From: JBARRO01 sp049644265
GTDB taxonomy: Bacteria; Bacteroidota; Ignavibacteria; UBA10030
DNA: 34,132 nucleotides
Reading direction: 5' to 3'
Assembly (NCBI GenBank): GCA_049644265.1
Contig: JBARRO010000185.1
Location: 1 to 34,132 of the forward strand
Below are positions 1 to 6,996 of the stretch, in pieces; the first letter of the stretch is position 1, and every line of letters begins with the position of its first letter. The translations under genes were made by a program, and so were the position numbers. The notes beneath the pieces were generated by a model. The model was given only the letters and a program-made list of their open reading frames with translations. It did not search any database and was not told where the DNA came from.

Positions 1-99
1 GACGCCACCTCAAACCAGAACTCATCCAACTTGATTACGGTTATCGTGGACAGCGATGGACGTCTGACAAGCTGGACCTATGCTGGAGATTTCCAGTAA
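1..99 (+). CDS. C-terminal end of an unidentified protein (partial)
   Basis: Frame 1 is open from the window edge and stops with TAA at 97-99, giving the last 32 residues of a protein. It ends in a strand-like stretch (ITVIVDSDGRLTSWTYAGDF) of the kind seen at the end of small beta-rich lipoprotein or BamE-like domains, but this is far too little to assign a family. A good intrinsic terminator follows 32 bp later, which supports this being the real end of a transcript. Confidence 0.6.
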   Translation, partial: DATSNQNSSNLITVIVDSDGRLTSWTYAGDFQ

Positions 100-130
100 G
101 CTGACGCCTGAACAAGGCATTCAGCTCACG

Positions 131-160
131 AACCCCGATCGGCAACGGTCGGGGTTTTTT
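131..160 (+). terminator. Rho-independent terminator
   Basis: AACCCCGA (131-138) pairs with TCGGGGTT (149-156) around a 10-nt loop, and the right arm runs into a T tract ending at 160. It closes the transcript of the upstream partial gene and separates it from the PDZ gene. Confidence 0.85.
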
Positions 161-165
161 GTTGC

Positions 166-181
166 TTCCCGACTCTGCGAA
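166..181. promoter_or_regulatory. Candidate activator-binding site (UAS) upstream of the PDZ gene
   Basis: TTCCCG-ACTC-TGCGAA is an imperfect match to the 16-bp palindrome TTCTCA-N4-TGAGAA found before nifJ, feoAB and the HTH gene. Its centre lies 71 bp upstream of the GG of the -24/-12 match at 243-258, nearly the same distance as the proximal sites of nifJ (72) and feoA (70). It is the weakest palindrome of the set. Confidence 0.35.
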
Positions 182-242
182 TCTTCTCCCACTCCCGGGG
201 AACATCTCCCGTTTGTTTCACGTCTACTTATCATATCCGATC

Positions 243-258
243 AGGCCACTGAGTTGCT
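243..258 (+). promoter_or_regulatory. Weak sigma-54-like -24/-12 element
   Basis: AGGCCACTGAGTTGCT has GG and GC separated by exactly 10 nt and an intact TTGCT at -12, but the -24 block diverges from TGGCAC. Transcription would start near 269, inside the Shine-Dalgarno sequence AGGAGGG (267-273), leaving only about 9 nt of leader before the ATG at 278. That weakens the call. It is kept because a candidate UAS sits at the expected distance. Confidence 0.35.
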
Positions 259-277
259 CAATTTCCAGGAGGGTTCT

Positions 278-1264
278 ATGAACAGATATCTACAACGTAT
301 TTCGTCCGTCCTTGCTATCGTTGTGCTCGTTTCCGTCGTCGCTCTTGCGGGCAGAGCTTCTGAAAAGGATGAGAAGACTTCTCAACGTGGATGGCTCGGA
401 GTCTCCATACAGAACGTCACCGGGAAAATCGCGAAGAGACAAAACCTGAAAACCGTAGACGGCGCGTACGTCGCAGAAGTGGTTGACGACAGCCCGGCGG
501 ACTCAGCCGGCATCAAGGAGGGGGATGTTATCGTCGAGTTTGCCGGAAAACTGATCGACGATGCCGACGACCTCGTCAAGGCGGTTGAGAAAACCGCTCC
601 GGGGACCAAGGCAACGGTCGGCTACCTGAGGGACGGACAAAAGAAAAGTCTCACGGTCGTGGTCGGAAAGGTCAAATCGCGCAGGTCGTGGGCCGGAAGC
701 GTTGTTTTTCCCGAACTACCGAAGGTCAGGATGTTCGGCTCGCGGACCTTTGGTCTGCAACTCTCCGAGCTCAACGAACAGTTAGGCGAGTATTTCGGTG
801 CGCCCAATAATGAAGGAGTCCTTGTCGAGGAGGTGGAGAAGGGCAGCGAAGGAGAAAAGGCAGGATTCAAAGCAGGAGATGTGATCATTCGTGCCGGAAA
901 GAGAAGTGTCGACGGTGTCGACGACATCATGCGCGAGATGAACAAACATGACGAAGGCGACAAGGTCGAGTTCGAAGTTCTTCGCAAGGGAACCAGAAAG
1001 ACCCTGACCGCCGAGGTGGAAAACGAAGAGTCCTTTCACCAATTCCGTGTCGGTCCGGGAGCGCGGCCAAGGATGCAGATGTTTAAGATACCGCACGGCG
1101 ACGAATCGTTCGAATATGAGTTTCACAATGTAGAGCCGAACCTGGATCGCTTGCGTGAGTCCCTTGAGAACATCGACCATGACGTGAATAACCGAATCCA
1201 AAGGGAAGTCCACCGTAATCTCGAGTTCAACATTCTTAAGAACCTGAAGCTCAGATCCATCTAA
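278..1264 (+). CDS. Exported two-PDZ-domain protein without a protease domain
   Basis: The start at 278 is chosen for its strong Shine-Dalgarno AGGAGGG (267-273) and because the protein then begins with a signal peptide or N-terminal anchor (residues 1-27: basic start, long hydrophobic core, LAGRASEK). Two PDZ domains follow, roughly residues 37-130 (starting RGWLGVSIQ) and 157-247 (starting RTFGLQLSE), each with the SPAxxAGIKEGDVI-type loop typical of DegP/HtrA PDZ modules. There is no trypsin-like or S41 protease domain. The 80-residue tail is charged and probably helical. At 328 residues it looks like a periplasmic adaptor or scaffold rather than an enzyme. It lies directly before a kinase/regulator pair, so a role in envelope stress sensing is possible but not shown. 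The open frame extends back to 80, but that part crosses the terminator. Confidence 0.85.
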   Translation: MNRYLQRISSVLAIVVLVSVVALAGRASEKDEKTSQRGWLGVSIQNVTGKIAKRQNLKTVDGAYVAEVVDDSPADSAGIKEGDVIVEFAGKLIDDADDLVKAVEKTAPGTKATVGYLRDGQKKSLTVVVGKVKSRRSWAGSVVFPELPKVRMFGSRTFGLQLSELNEQLGEYFGAPNNEGVLVEEVEKGSEGEKAGFKAGDVIIRAGKRSVDGVDDIMREMNKHDEGDKVEFEVLRKGTRKTLTAEVENEESFHQFRVGPGARPRMQMFKIPHGDESFEYEFHNVEPNLDRLRESLENIDHDVNNRIQREVHRNLEFNILKNLKLRSI

Positions 1265-1291
1265 TCTCCTCCCTCCTTCTGGAGAAGAAAG

Positions 1292-1330
1292 AATCCGGCC
1301 GGCTTTCATTGGCGGTCGGATTTTTCTTTT
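1292..1330 (+). terminator. Rho-independent terminator after the PDZ gene
   Basis: AATCCGGCCG (1292-1301) pairs with CGGTCGGATT (1313-1322), with one G-T pair and an 11-nt loop, followed by a T-rich run to 1330. It isolates the PDZ gene from the kinase gene. Confidence 0.85.
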
Positions 1331-1342
1331 CTGTTTCATTAC

Positions 1343-1371
1343 TTGCCAATAAGGTAAGGTTGCTGTACCTT
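1343..1371 (+). promoter_or_regulatory. Possible housekeeping promoter for the kinase/regulator operon
   Basis: TTGCCA (1343-1348) and TACCTT (1366-1371) are separated by 17 bp, just after the preceding terminator. Transcription would begin near 1378, giving a short leader before the ATG at 1391 and excluding the in-frame TTG at 1370. The -10 match is modest. Confidence 0.35.
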
Positions 1372-1390
1372 GAGAACGCAATTCTCACTT

Positions 1391-2800
1391 ATGGCAAGCC
1401 ACTATTCCCAATATGGCCGAATTTTCGACCTTCTCGACGAGATGATCTTTATTCTCGCCCGGGACGGGAGTATTGTGGATTTGAACAAGCGGGCCACGGA
1501 AGAGTTTGGCATTGTTTCGTCCGCGACTCCCAAGGCATTTCTCCGGACCTTCGTATCGCCTGAATTCCAGACCTCCTTTCAGGACATCCTGGCGAATGCC
1601 AACGGTCGGACGAAGTTTGAGTCCAGGTTCGTCAAGCCTGACCGGTCGGTCATCGACGCCTCCGTCGAAGTGCGGATTATGGATTCTGAGAATGGGCCTT
1701 ACACCGTCATCATCGCCAAAGATGTTACCGAGCAAAAGAAAAAGGAGCTCGACCTTCTCCGATACTCCAACGTCATCCACTTTACCATCAACCCCATCCA
1801 GATCACGGACGCGAAGGGAAACATGGTGTACGTCAACCCGGCGTTCGAGGCGGTGACAGGATACAGGAGCGATGAGTTGATCGGTAAGAACCCCCGGATC
1901 CTGAGCAGTGGGAAACACGACAGGGTGTTCTGGAGAGAGGTGTGGAACACGATCTCTTCCGGAAGGGAGTGGGTGGGAAGACTTGAAAACCGTCGAAAGG
2001 ACGGGAGCCCGTTTTACAGTGAGCTTGTGATTTCACCCATTGTTGACCAGAACGGAGCGGTAGCGGGTTTCCTCGGCGCCCACCGGGACATCACCGAGCA
2101 GAAGTTCCTCGAGCAACAACTGGTCCGGTCTCAAAAGATGGAAAGCATCGGAACGCTGGCGGCGGGCATTGCGCATGAAGTGGGCAACCCCCTCACGGCA
2201 ATCTCCTCGCTTGTTCAAGTCATTCAACGGACGACACAAGACGTATTTGCGAAGGAAAAGCTTGACCTGATCAACTCCCAGATTAACCGCATTACCCGCA
2301 TCATCCGCGAGCTGGTCGATTTTTCCCGCCCCTCGACGCACATCGTGAAAATGGCGGACGTCAACCAGGTGATCCGCGATGCCATGAATATCGTGCAGTA
2401 CGGGAAGCACGTGAAGGACATCGAGTTCTCCGTCGACCTGGGGGACAAGCTTCCGAGTATTCAGGTTGTGCCGGACCAGGTGGTGCAGGTCTTCATCAAC
2501 ATTCTCATGAATGCGGTTGACGCGATCGACGGAAAGCCGGGGACCATCTACCTCCAATCCCGCCTCAAAGGCAGGATGGTAGAAGTCACGATCCGTGATA
2601 CGGGCAAGGGCATTGACCCGGAGGACCGCGAAAAAATTTTTGAACCATTCTATACGACAAAAGAAATCGGCAGAGGAACGGGACTGGGACTGTGGGTGAG
2701 TTATGGCATTGTGAAGAATTTCGGCGGCAACATTATCGTCGAAAGCAAGCCGGGAGAAGGAAGTACGTTCGTCGTGTTCTTGCCAACGAAAGGTGACTAA
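1391..2800 (+). CDS. Soluble PAS-PAS sensor histidine kinase, NtrB-like
   Basis: Autophosphorylating sensor kinase, 469 residues from the ATG at 1391; an in-frame TTG at 1370 is an alternative start. No membrane segment is visible, so it should act in the cytoplasm on an internal signal. Domains in order: PAS 1 (about 5-115), PAS 2 with PAC motif (about 120-240), HisKA with phospho-acceptor His262 in AAGIAHEVGNPLTAI, then HATPase_c with N-box NILMNAVDAID (about 370-380), DTGKGI, and GTGLGLWVSYG (about 429 on). The stop overlaps the start of the next gene (TAATG), so kinase and response regulator are translationally coupled and form a cognate pair. The PAS domains show no obvious haem, flavin or Fe-S ligand motif, so the signal is unknown. 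The context (ferredoxin enzymes, iron uptake) suggests redox or energy state. Confidence 0.93.
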   Translation: MASHYSQYGRIFDLLDEMIFILARDGSIVDLNKRATEEFGIVSSATPKAFLRTFVSPEFQTSFQDILANANGRTKFESRFVKPDRSVIDASVEVRIMDSENGPYTVIIAKDVTEQKKKELDLLRYSNVIHFTINPIQITDAKGNMVYVNPAFEAVTGYRSDELIGKNPRILSSGKHDRVFWREVWNTISSGREWVGRLENRRKDGSPFYSELVISPIVDQNGAVAGFLGAHRDITEQKFLEQQLVRSQKMESIGTLAAGIAHEVGNPLTAISSLVQVIQRTTQDVFAKEKLDLINSQINRITRIIRELVDFSRPSTHIVKMADVNQVIRDAMNIVQYGKHVKDIEFSVDLGDKLPSIQVVPDQVVQVFINILMNAVDAIDGKPGTIYLQSRLKGRMVEVTIRDTGKGIDPEDREKIFEPFYTTKEIGRGTGLGLWVSYGIVKNFGGNIIVESKPGEGSTFVVFLPTKGD

Positions 2801-4173
2801 TGGCTCAACGTATTCTCATAGCAGACGACGAACAGATTATCCGGGAGTCCCTGGCCTTCGTGCTCAAGAAGGAAGGGTACACCGTCGAAGAAGCCTCAAA
2901 CGGCCGGGAAGCTCTTGAACGGCACGAAAAGAACGCCTTCGACATCATTATCACGGATATCGAAATGCCGGAGATGAAAGGGATCGAGCTTCTGAAGCGG
3001 GTCACCGAACGGACACCGGAGACACTGGTGGTGATTGTCACAGCTTTTGGTTCGGTCGAGACGGCGATTGAAGCCCTTCGCCAAGGTGCCTCGGATTACG
3101 TTCTCAAGCCGGTAAATTTCGACGACCTGCTCCACCGGGTGAAACGCCTGACGGAGTACCGCTCGCTCGCACTCGAGAATTCGCTTCTTCGTCAAGAGCT
3201 TCAGCGAAACTATGATTTTGACGCCATCATCGGACAGAGCTTGTCGATGAAAAAGGTCTTCCAGCTCATTCAACGGGTGGCGACGAGCGATGGCACGGTG
3301 CTCATTGCAGGCAAGAGCGGGACGGGCAAGGAGCTCGTTGCACGTGCCATCCATTTCAACGGCCCCCGTGGGAAGAAAAGGTTTGTGCCCGTAAACTGCG
3401 GTGCAGTTGTGGAGACGTTGTTTGAAAGCGAGCTGTTCGGCCACCGGAAGGGTTCATTTACCGGTGCCACGATGGACAAGGAGGGATTATTCAAGGTTGC
3501 CGATGGAGGAACGGTGTTTCTCGACGAGGTCAGCGAAATTCCTTTCAATCTGCAGGTGAAACTTCTCCGTGCAATTGAACAAAAAGAGATCACCCCTGTC
3601 GGAACGACGGACTTCATCAAGGTCAACGTTCGGATCATTGCTGCAACGAACAAGGACCTCCGCAAGGAAGTCGAGCTGGGGAAATTCCGGGAAGATTTAT
3701 TCTATCGCCTCAACGTCGTCGAGATTCAACTGCCGTCGCTTTCGGAGCGCCGGGATGATATCCCGGTTCTCGCAAACCACTTTCTCGACATCTACAAAAA
3801 GCAGATGAGCAAACCGATCCAGGGATTTTCGAACGAAGCGATGAACGCCTTTCTGCAGTACCAGTGGAAGGGAGAGGTCCGTGAACTGGAGAATGTCGTG
3901 GAACGTTCGGTGATTTTCTGCGACGGGGACTTCATACAAATGGAACACCTCCCCGAATACCTCTGGACGCCGGAGACGGAGCTCCGGGCGGACGCCTCTA
4001 TCCTTGCTGGTGGGCCCCAGTCCCTCAAGGATGCCGTCAAGAACTTCGAACGCCAGTTCATCCAGCAGGTGCTTGCCAAACACAACCAAAACAAGGAAGA
4101 GGCAGCACAGGTCCTCGGCGTCAGTCTATCCTCCCTCTACCGAAAGATCGAAGAGCTCAAGATCACCGCGTAG
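2800..4173 (+). CDS. NtrC-family sigma-54-dependent response regulator
   Basis: Enhancer-binding transcription activator of 457 residues. Receiver domain 1-120 has the acidic pair DD near residues 9-10, phospho-acceptor Asp53 (IITDIEMPEMKG) and the conserved Lys in YVLKPVN. The AAA+ domain (about 140-380) has Walker A GKSGTGKE near 171-178, the sigma-54 contact loop as GSFTGA (218-223, Ser replacing the usual Ala), Walker B GGTVFLDEVSE (from 238) and R-finger region LFYRLNVVEIQLPSL. A Fis-type HTH_8 ends the protein (EEAAQVLGVSLSSLYRKIEEL). It is translationally coupled to the kinase. The first gene downstream has a near-perfect sigma-54 promoter and encodes a paralogue of this HTH, so auto-circuitry is likely. 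It is the natural candidate to bind the TTCTCA-N4-TGAGAA sites found across the window; that link is inference. Confidence 0.95.
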   Translation: MAQRILIADDEQIIRESLAFVLKKEGYTVEEASNGREALERHEKNAFDIIITDIEMPEMKGIELLKRVTERTPETLVVIVTAFGSVETAIEALRQGASDYVLKPVNFDDLLHRVKRLTEYRSLALENSLLRQELQRNYDFDAIIGQSLSMKKVFQLIQRVATSDGTVLIAGKSGTGKELVARAIHFNGPRGKKRFVPVNCGAVVETLFESELFGHRKGSFTGATMDKEGLFKVADGGTVFLDEVSEIPFNLQVKLLRAIEQKEITPVGTTDFIKVNVRIIAATNKDLRKEVELGKFREDLFYRLNVVEIQLPSLSERRDDIPVLANHFLDIYKKQMSKPIQGFSNEAMNAFLQYQWKGEVRELENVVERSVIFCDGDFIQMEHLPEYLWTPETELRADASILAGGPQSLKDAVKNFERQFIQQVLAKHNQNKEEAAQVLGVSLSSLYRKIEELKITA

Positions 4174-4238
4174 GGCCGCTTTCAAGCCAAAAGAACCGCT
4201 TTTCATCATCCTTCCTAATTTGTTGAAATCCTCAGCGC

Positions 4239-4254
4239 TTCCAATTTGTGGGAA
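4239..4254. promoter_or_regulatory. Candidate activator-binding site (distal UAS) for the HTH gene
   Basis: TTCCAA-TTTG-TGGGAA is a 16-bp near-palindrome matching the TTCTCA-N4-TGAGAA class. Its centre is 113 bp upstream of the -24 GG and 31 bp (about three helical turns) from the second site at 4270. Confidence 0.55.
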
Positions 4255-4269
4255 TGCACGGGGAATCGA

Positions 4270-4285
4270 TTCGCAATTCTGAAAA
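4270..4285. promoter_or_regulatory. Candidate activator-binding site (proximal UAS) for the HTH gene
   Basis: TTCGCA-ATTC-TGAAAA matches the same palindrome class, with its centre 82 bp upstream of the -24 GG. A different inverted repeat, CTATTC-GCTT-GAATAG, lies a further 30 bp downstream (4300-4315) and could be a third operator or chance. Confidence 0.5.
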
Positions 4286-4357
4286 GTGTCGTGCGATCAC
4301 TATTCGCTTGAATAGCCGTTTTTTCTCTGTAAATCGCCACAGAGTGTGAATCCCCGG

Positions 4358-4373
4358 TGGCACGTTCCTTGCA
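4358..4373 (+). promoter_or_regulatory. Sigma-54 (-24/-12) promoter
   Basis: TGGCACGTTCCTTGCA matches the sigma-54 consensus TGGCACG-N4-TTGCW at every fixed position, with GG and GC exactly 10 nt apart. Transcription would start near 4384, leaving about 40 nt of leader before the ATG at 4423 with AGGAG just upstream. Two candidate UAS palindromes lie 82 and 113 bp upstream of the GG. It directly follows the gene for a sigma-54 activator. Confidence 0.92.
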
Positions 4374-4422
4374 AAAGTTCTCTTGGTGTTAAGTCCGAAC
4401 TCACCAAACAAGGAGAACAACC

Positions 4423-4665
4423 ATGGATCAATCGCTGTATAGTCCCTCACTTCCGCAATCGTCATTGATCGGAGCGGGAACACTCAAGCAGGCAGTGCAG
4501 GCATTTGAGCGTTCACTGATCACGGAATCCCTGAAGGCGAACAATTACGACAAACGCAAGGTCGCGAAGCTTCTTGGGATCAGCATTTCATCGCTCTACA
4601 GGAAACTTTCGGAGCTTTCGCTGGATGTGGATGAGGTTCCGGAGAATTCCGAGCTAGTAAAGTAA
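4423..4665 (+). CDS. Stand-alone Fis-type (HTH_8) DNA-binding protein
   Basis: 80-residue protein with a strong Shine-Dalgarno (AAGGAGAAC). After an 18-residue lead it consists of one HTH_8 domain: TLKQAVQAFERSLITESL followed by the recognition part KRKVAKLLGISISSLYRKLSEL. It is clearly paralogous to the C-terminal domain of the response regulator encoded just upstream (SLKDAVKNFERQFIQQVL and EEAAQVLGVSLSSLYRKIEEL), but has no receiver or AAA+ domain. Such a fragment cannot open sigma-54 promoters alone. It could bind the same enhancer sites as a competitor, or act as a Fis-like architectural protein. Being first behind a sigma-54 promoter fits feedback control of the activator. The function is inferred; the domain call is firm. 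Confidence 0.88.
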   Translation: MDQSLYSPSLPQSSLIGAGTLKQAVQAFERSLITESLKANNYDKRKVAKLLGISISSLYRKLSELSLDVDEVPENSELVK

Positions 4666-4677
4666 CGAAGGCCGACC

Positions 4678-4866
4678 ATGAAACTTCGCTGGTGGTTGAT
4701 TGCTCTGGCCGCCGCGACGGCGGGAATAGTGTTTCTTCTTCACCGGGCCCCGGGGCGAAATCGCATTCTGCATTTCGTCGACGAGGAAACCGGCCAGAAG
4801 AATTTTGACGCTTTTCCCCCCGAGATTCCCGGGACGGAGTTTGAAGGCATTGATTTTTTTTCCTGA
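4678..4866 (+). CDS. Small single-pass membrane or exported protein, unknown function
   Basis: 62-residue open frame starting 12 bp after the HTH gene, with AAGG at 4667-4670 as a plausible ribosome site. Residues 1-21 form a hydrophobic segment after a short basic start (MKLRWWLIALAAATAGIVFLL), i.e. a signal anchor. The rest is a short polar tail (VDEETGQKNFDAFPPEIPGT) ending FEGIDFFS. No family is recognised. Position inside a co-directional regulatory cluster suggests it is expressed with the neighbours. It could be a false open frame, but the N-terminal anchor and spacing argue for a real gene. Confidence 0.5.
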   Translation: MKLRWWLIALAAATAGIVFLLHRAPGRNRILHFVDEETGQKNFDAFPPEIPGTEFEGIDFFS

Positions 4867-4921
4867 CTCGGGACCGAACTTCCTGAGCCGGGGCAACACG
4901 GTTCCTGATTAAGAGGTATTG

Positions 4922-5338
4922 ATGGATAGTGTCGCTGTTGGAATGGTGGGAGGACGTTCGTCGAACGGGGCGAGGGCGGAAAGCAAGCGAGTGCTTGTAT
5001 TCAGTCCCGATGCCGACCTCGCTCGCTGCCTTCTCGTAACGTTGGAAGACCGTTTCGAAATTGTCCGCGAAACCAGGCTTGAAGGCTTTGAACAAAGCCT
5101 CAGGGAGGTTTCGCCGGACCTTGTTCTGATCGATCTTTCTGCGTTCTCGGCCGACATTGAGCGACAGCTCGAAGTGATCCGTCGGAATGCCCCCTCCATG
5201 CCCATCATGATCCTCCGCGCCTACGTTTCTCTGCCGCCGGAAATCAACAAGGCCATTACCGAGATGACCGACCTGGTGTTCTACAAACCGGTCGATGTCG
5301 ATCTGATTTCTCAGGCGATCGAAAACCTGTTACGTTGA
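4922..5338 (+). CDS. Stand-alone, degenerate response-regulator receiver domain
   Basis: 138 residues. The start at 4922 has GAGG at 4913-4916; a TTG one codon earlier also exists. After a 22-residue variable lead there is a single CheY-like fold: strand KRVLVFSPDADLA, phospho-acceptor strand DLVLIDLSAF with Asp71, strand MPIMILRAY, and Lys122 in FYKPVDVDLI. The first acidic site is SPDAD rather than a typical DDE/DDD, and the conserved Thr/Ser after the fourth strand is replaced by Arg99 (LRA for the usual LTA), so phosphorylation-driven switching may be altered or lost. It has no output domain. Neighbours are the HTH-only protein and a DksA-like zinc finger, so it may be an accessory partner in the same signalling circuit. 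Confidence 0.8.
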   Translation: MDSVAVGMVGGRSSNGARAESKRVLVFSPDADLARCLLVTLEDRFEIVRETRLEGFEQSLREVSPDLVLIDLSAFSADIERQLEVIRRNAPSMPIMILRAYVSLPPEINKAITEMTDLVFYKPVDVDLISQAIENLLR

Positions 5339-5346
5339 ACCCGGAT

Positions 5347-5365
5347 GGGGATTCGAGGAATCCCC
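5347..5365 (+). repeat. Short perfect hairpin between the receiver and DksA-like genes
   Basis: GGGGATTC and GAATCCCC form an 8-bp perfect stem with a 3-nt loop. There is no T tract, so it is not a standard terminator. It may be an RNA-processing or stability element or a protein site. Confidence 0.45.
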
Positions 5366-5417
5366 GCTCCTTAGAAGCTACAATCTGATTCTCAGACGCA
5401 AGTCTGGGGAGGCGATC

Positions 5418-5804
5418 ATGGATGCGTCCCAACTCAGTCGCGTGAAGCTTTCCCTTCTGAAGGCGCTCGACGGTACCGTCCAACGCTACTATCACCAGCG
5501 CCTCGAAGAAATTATGAATGATCTTCATCTTCACAATATTGACTTAAAACCCGACCCCTCGGCCGATGAGGTGTTTGCCACGGTATGGAAGAACCGGATC
5601 CTGGACTGCACCTCGGCGCCCGCCGCCGTGGAAATGCGTGGAACACTGGAACGGCTCCAGAACGGAACGTTCGGCCAGTGTGTCCGCTGCGGGCGAGAAA
5701 TCCCCGTGGAGACGCTCGAGCGGCAACCGATGACGGAGCTCTGCAGTCTGTGCTCGCTGGCTCCACAGGGGAATCCGGGCATGGTGTACGGGCACCAGGT
5801 ATGA
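5418..5804 (+). CDS. DksA/TraR-type zinc-finger protein
   Basis: 128 residues with a good ribosome site (GGGGAGG, 5407-5413). The N-terminal half is helical and could form the short coiled coil typical of DksA-like proteins. The C-terminal half carries the family's zinc finger, with Cys88 and Cys91 in FGQCVRCGREIP and Cys109 and Cys112 in LCSLC, and the characteristic GTFGQCxxCG lead. DksA/TraR proteins bind in the RNA polymerase secondary channel and modulate initiation, often with ppGpp. The acidic DxxDA coiled-coil tip of true DksA is not evident, so this is a family member rather than dksA itself. It lies 24 bp before the alanine dehydrogenase gene. Confidence 0.85.
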   Translation: MDASQLSRVKLSLLKALDGTVQRYYHQRLEEIMNDLHLHNIDLKPDPSADEVFATVWKNRILDCTSAPAAVEMRGTLERLQNGTFGQCVRCGREIPVETLERQPMTELCSLCSLAPQGNPGMVYGHQV

Positions 5805-5828
5805 ACCCCCGAAAGAAGAGTGCCACCC

Positions 5829-6968
5829 ATGGATATCGGTATTCTCAAAGAAGATGAGCTGGTAGAGCACCGTGTCGCGCTCTCGCCGGCAGCAGTCCAG
5901 ATGCTTGCAGGGCAGGGGCATTCGGTCTTTGTCCAGGAGCGGGCGGGTGCGCTTGCACTCTTCACCGATGAAGAGTATCGTCAGGCCGGGGCGACCATCG
6001 TCTACAGTCCTGAAGAAATTATCCATCGCTCGCGCGCCATATTCAAGGTTTCCCCTCCAACCATGTCAGAGCTTGCCCGGTTTGAACCGGGTCAGGCAGT
6101 CTTCTCGTTCCTCCACCTTCCCGCTCTTCAAAAACTCATGCAGGAGCTTCTCCGCCGTCGGGTTACCGCCGTCAGCTACGAGCTGATCGAGAACTCCCGG
6201 GGAGAGCTGTCTGTTCTCCAGGTCATGAGCGAAATTGCGGGCCAACTCTCCATGCAGGTGGCGGCGCACTATCTTCAGGCAAAGGAAAGCGGACGGGGAA
6301 TTCTTTTGGGAAGCCTCCCGGGAATTCCGCCGGCTTCCGTCGTTGTCCTGGGCGCCGGCACGGTCGGCCGCACAGCCGCGCGCGTGGCGCTTGGCATGGG
6401 CGCTTCAGTGACGGTTCTCGACAAAGACCTCACGCGGCTTCGGGATCTCGAGGGTCTGCTTCAATGGAGAATTTCCACCTCCCTTGCAACTCCAACGAAT
6501 ATCGAAAAAGCTGTCCGTCATGCCGACGCGTTGATCGGAGCCGTGCTGATGAAAGGGGAGAAAGCTCCGCATGTGGTGACGGAAGCGATGGTCAAGGGAA
6601 TGAAAGTCGGATCGGTGATTATTGATGTGTCGATCGACGAAGGCGGTTGTGTCGAGACCAGTCGCCCGACCCATCGGGACGACCCGGTGTTTGTCCGGCA
6701 CGGCGTCGTGCATTATTGCGTTCCGAACATGCCGTCGTCGGTTGCCAGAACGTCGACGATCGCGTTGACGAATGCGCTCCTTCCGTATGTGCGTGAGGTT
6801 TCGGAGAGCGGCCTGGAGCGGGCAATTCAGACCAATGCCGGTCTGGCAAAAGGAGTCTGTGCATACGACGGCAACTGCACGAATGCCGTTATCGCGAAGG
6901 CGTTCGATTTGAAATCCCGGGAGCTGCGAACCATTATCCCTGCGACACTTGATGCAATGAGAAATTAG
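5829..6968 (+). CDS. ald: Alanine dehydrogenase
   Basis: NAD-dependent enzyme interconverting L-alanine and pyruvate plus ammonium; 379 residues, close to the family norm of about 370. Family signatures: N-terminal GILKEDELVEHRVALSP with substrate-binding Arg15, FKVSPP with Lys73, FSFLHL with catalytic His96, nucleotide loop VVLGAGTVG (Rossmann domain, middle), IIDVSIDEGG, and CVPNMPSSVARTST, the counterpart of VPNMPGAVPRTST in known alanine dehydrogenases. The ATG at 5829 is preferred to the in-frame GTG at 5820 because the conserved N-terminus begins there. Close spacing to the DksA-like gene (24 bp) and the next gene (28 bp) suggests one operon. It supplies or removes pyruvate, which fits the neighbouring CoA-transferase and the nifJ gene further down. 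Confidence 0.92.
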   Translation: MDIGILKEDELVEHRVALSPAAVQMLAGQGHSVFVQERAGALALFTDEEYRQAGATIVYSPEEIIHRSRAIFKVSPPTMSELARFEPGQAVFSFLHLPALQKLMQELLRRRVTAVSYELIENSRGELSVLQVMSEIAGQLSMQVAAHYLQAKESGRGILLGSLPGIPPASVVVLGAGTVGRTAARVALGMGASVTVLDKDLTRLRDLEGLLQWRISTSLATPTNIEKAVRHADALIGAVLMKGEKAPHVVTEAMVKGMKVGSVIIDVSIDEGGCVETSRPTHRDDPVFVRHGVVHYCVPNMPSSVARTSTIALTNALLPYVREVSESGLERAIQTNAGLAKGVCAYDGNCTNAVIAKAFDLKSRELRTIIPATLDAMRN

Positions 6969-6996
6969 AACGTAAACTAAACCACGGAATCGACGC

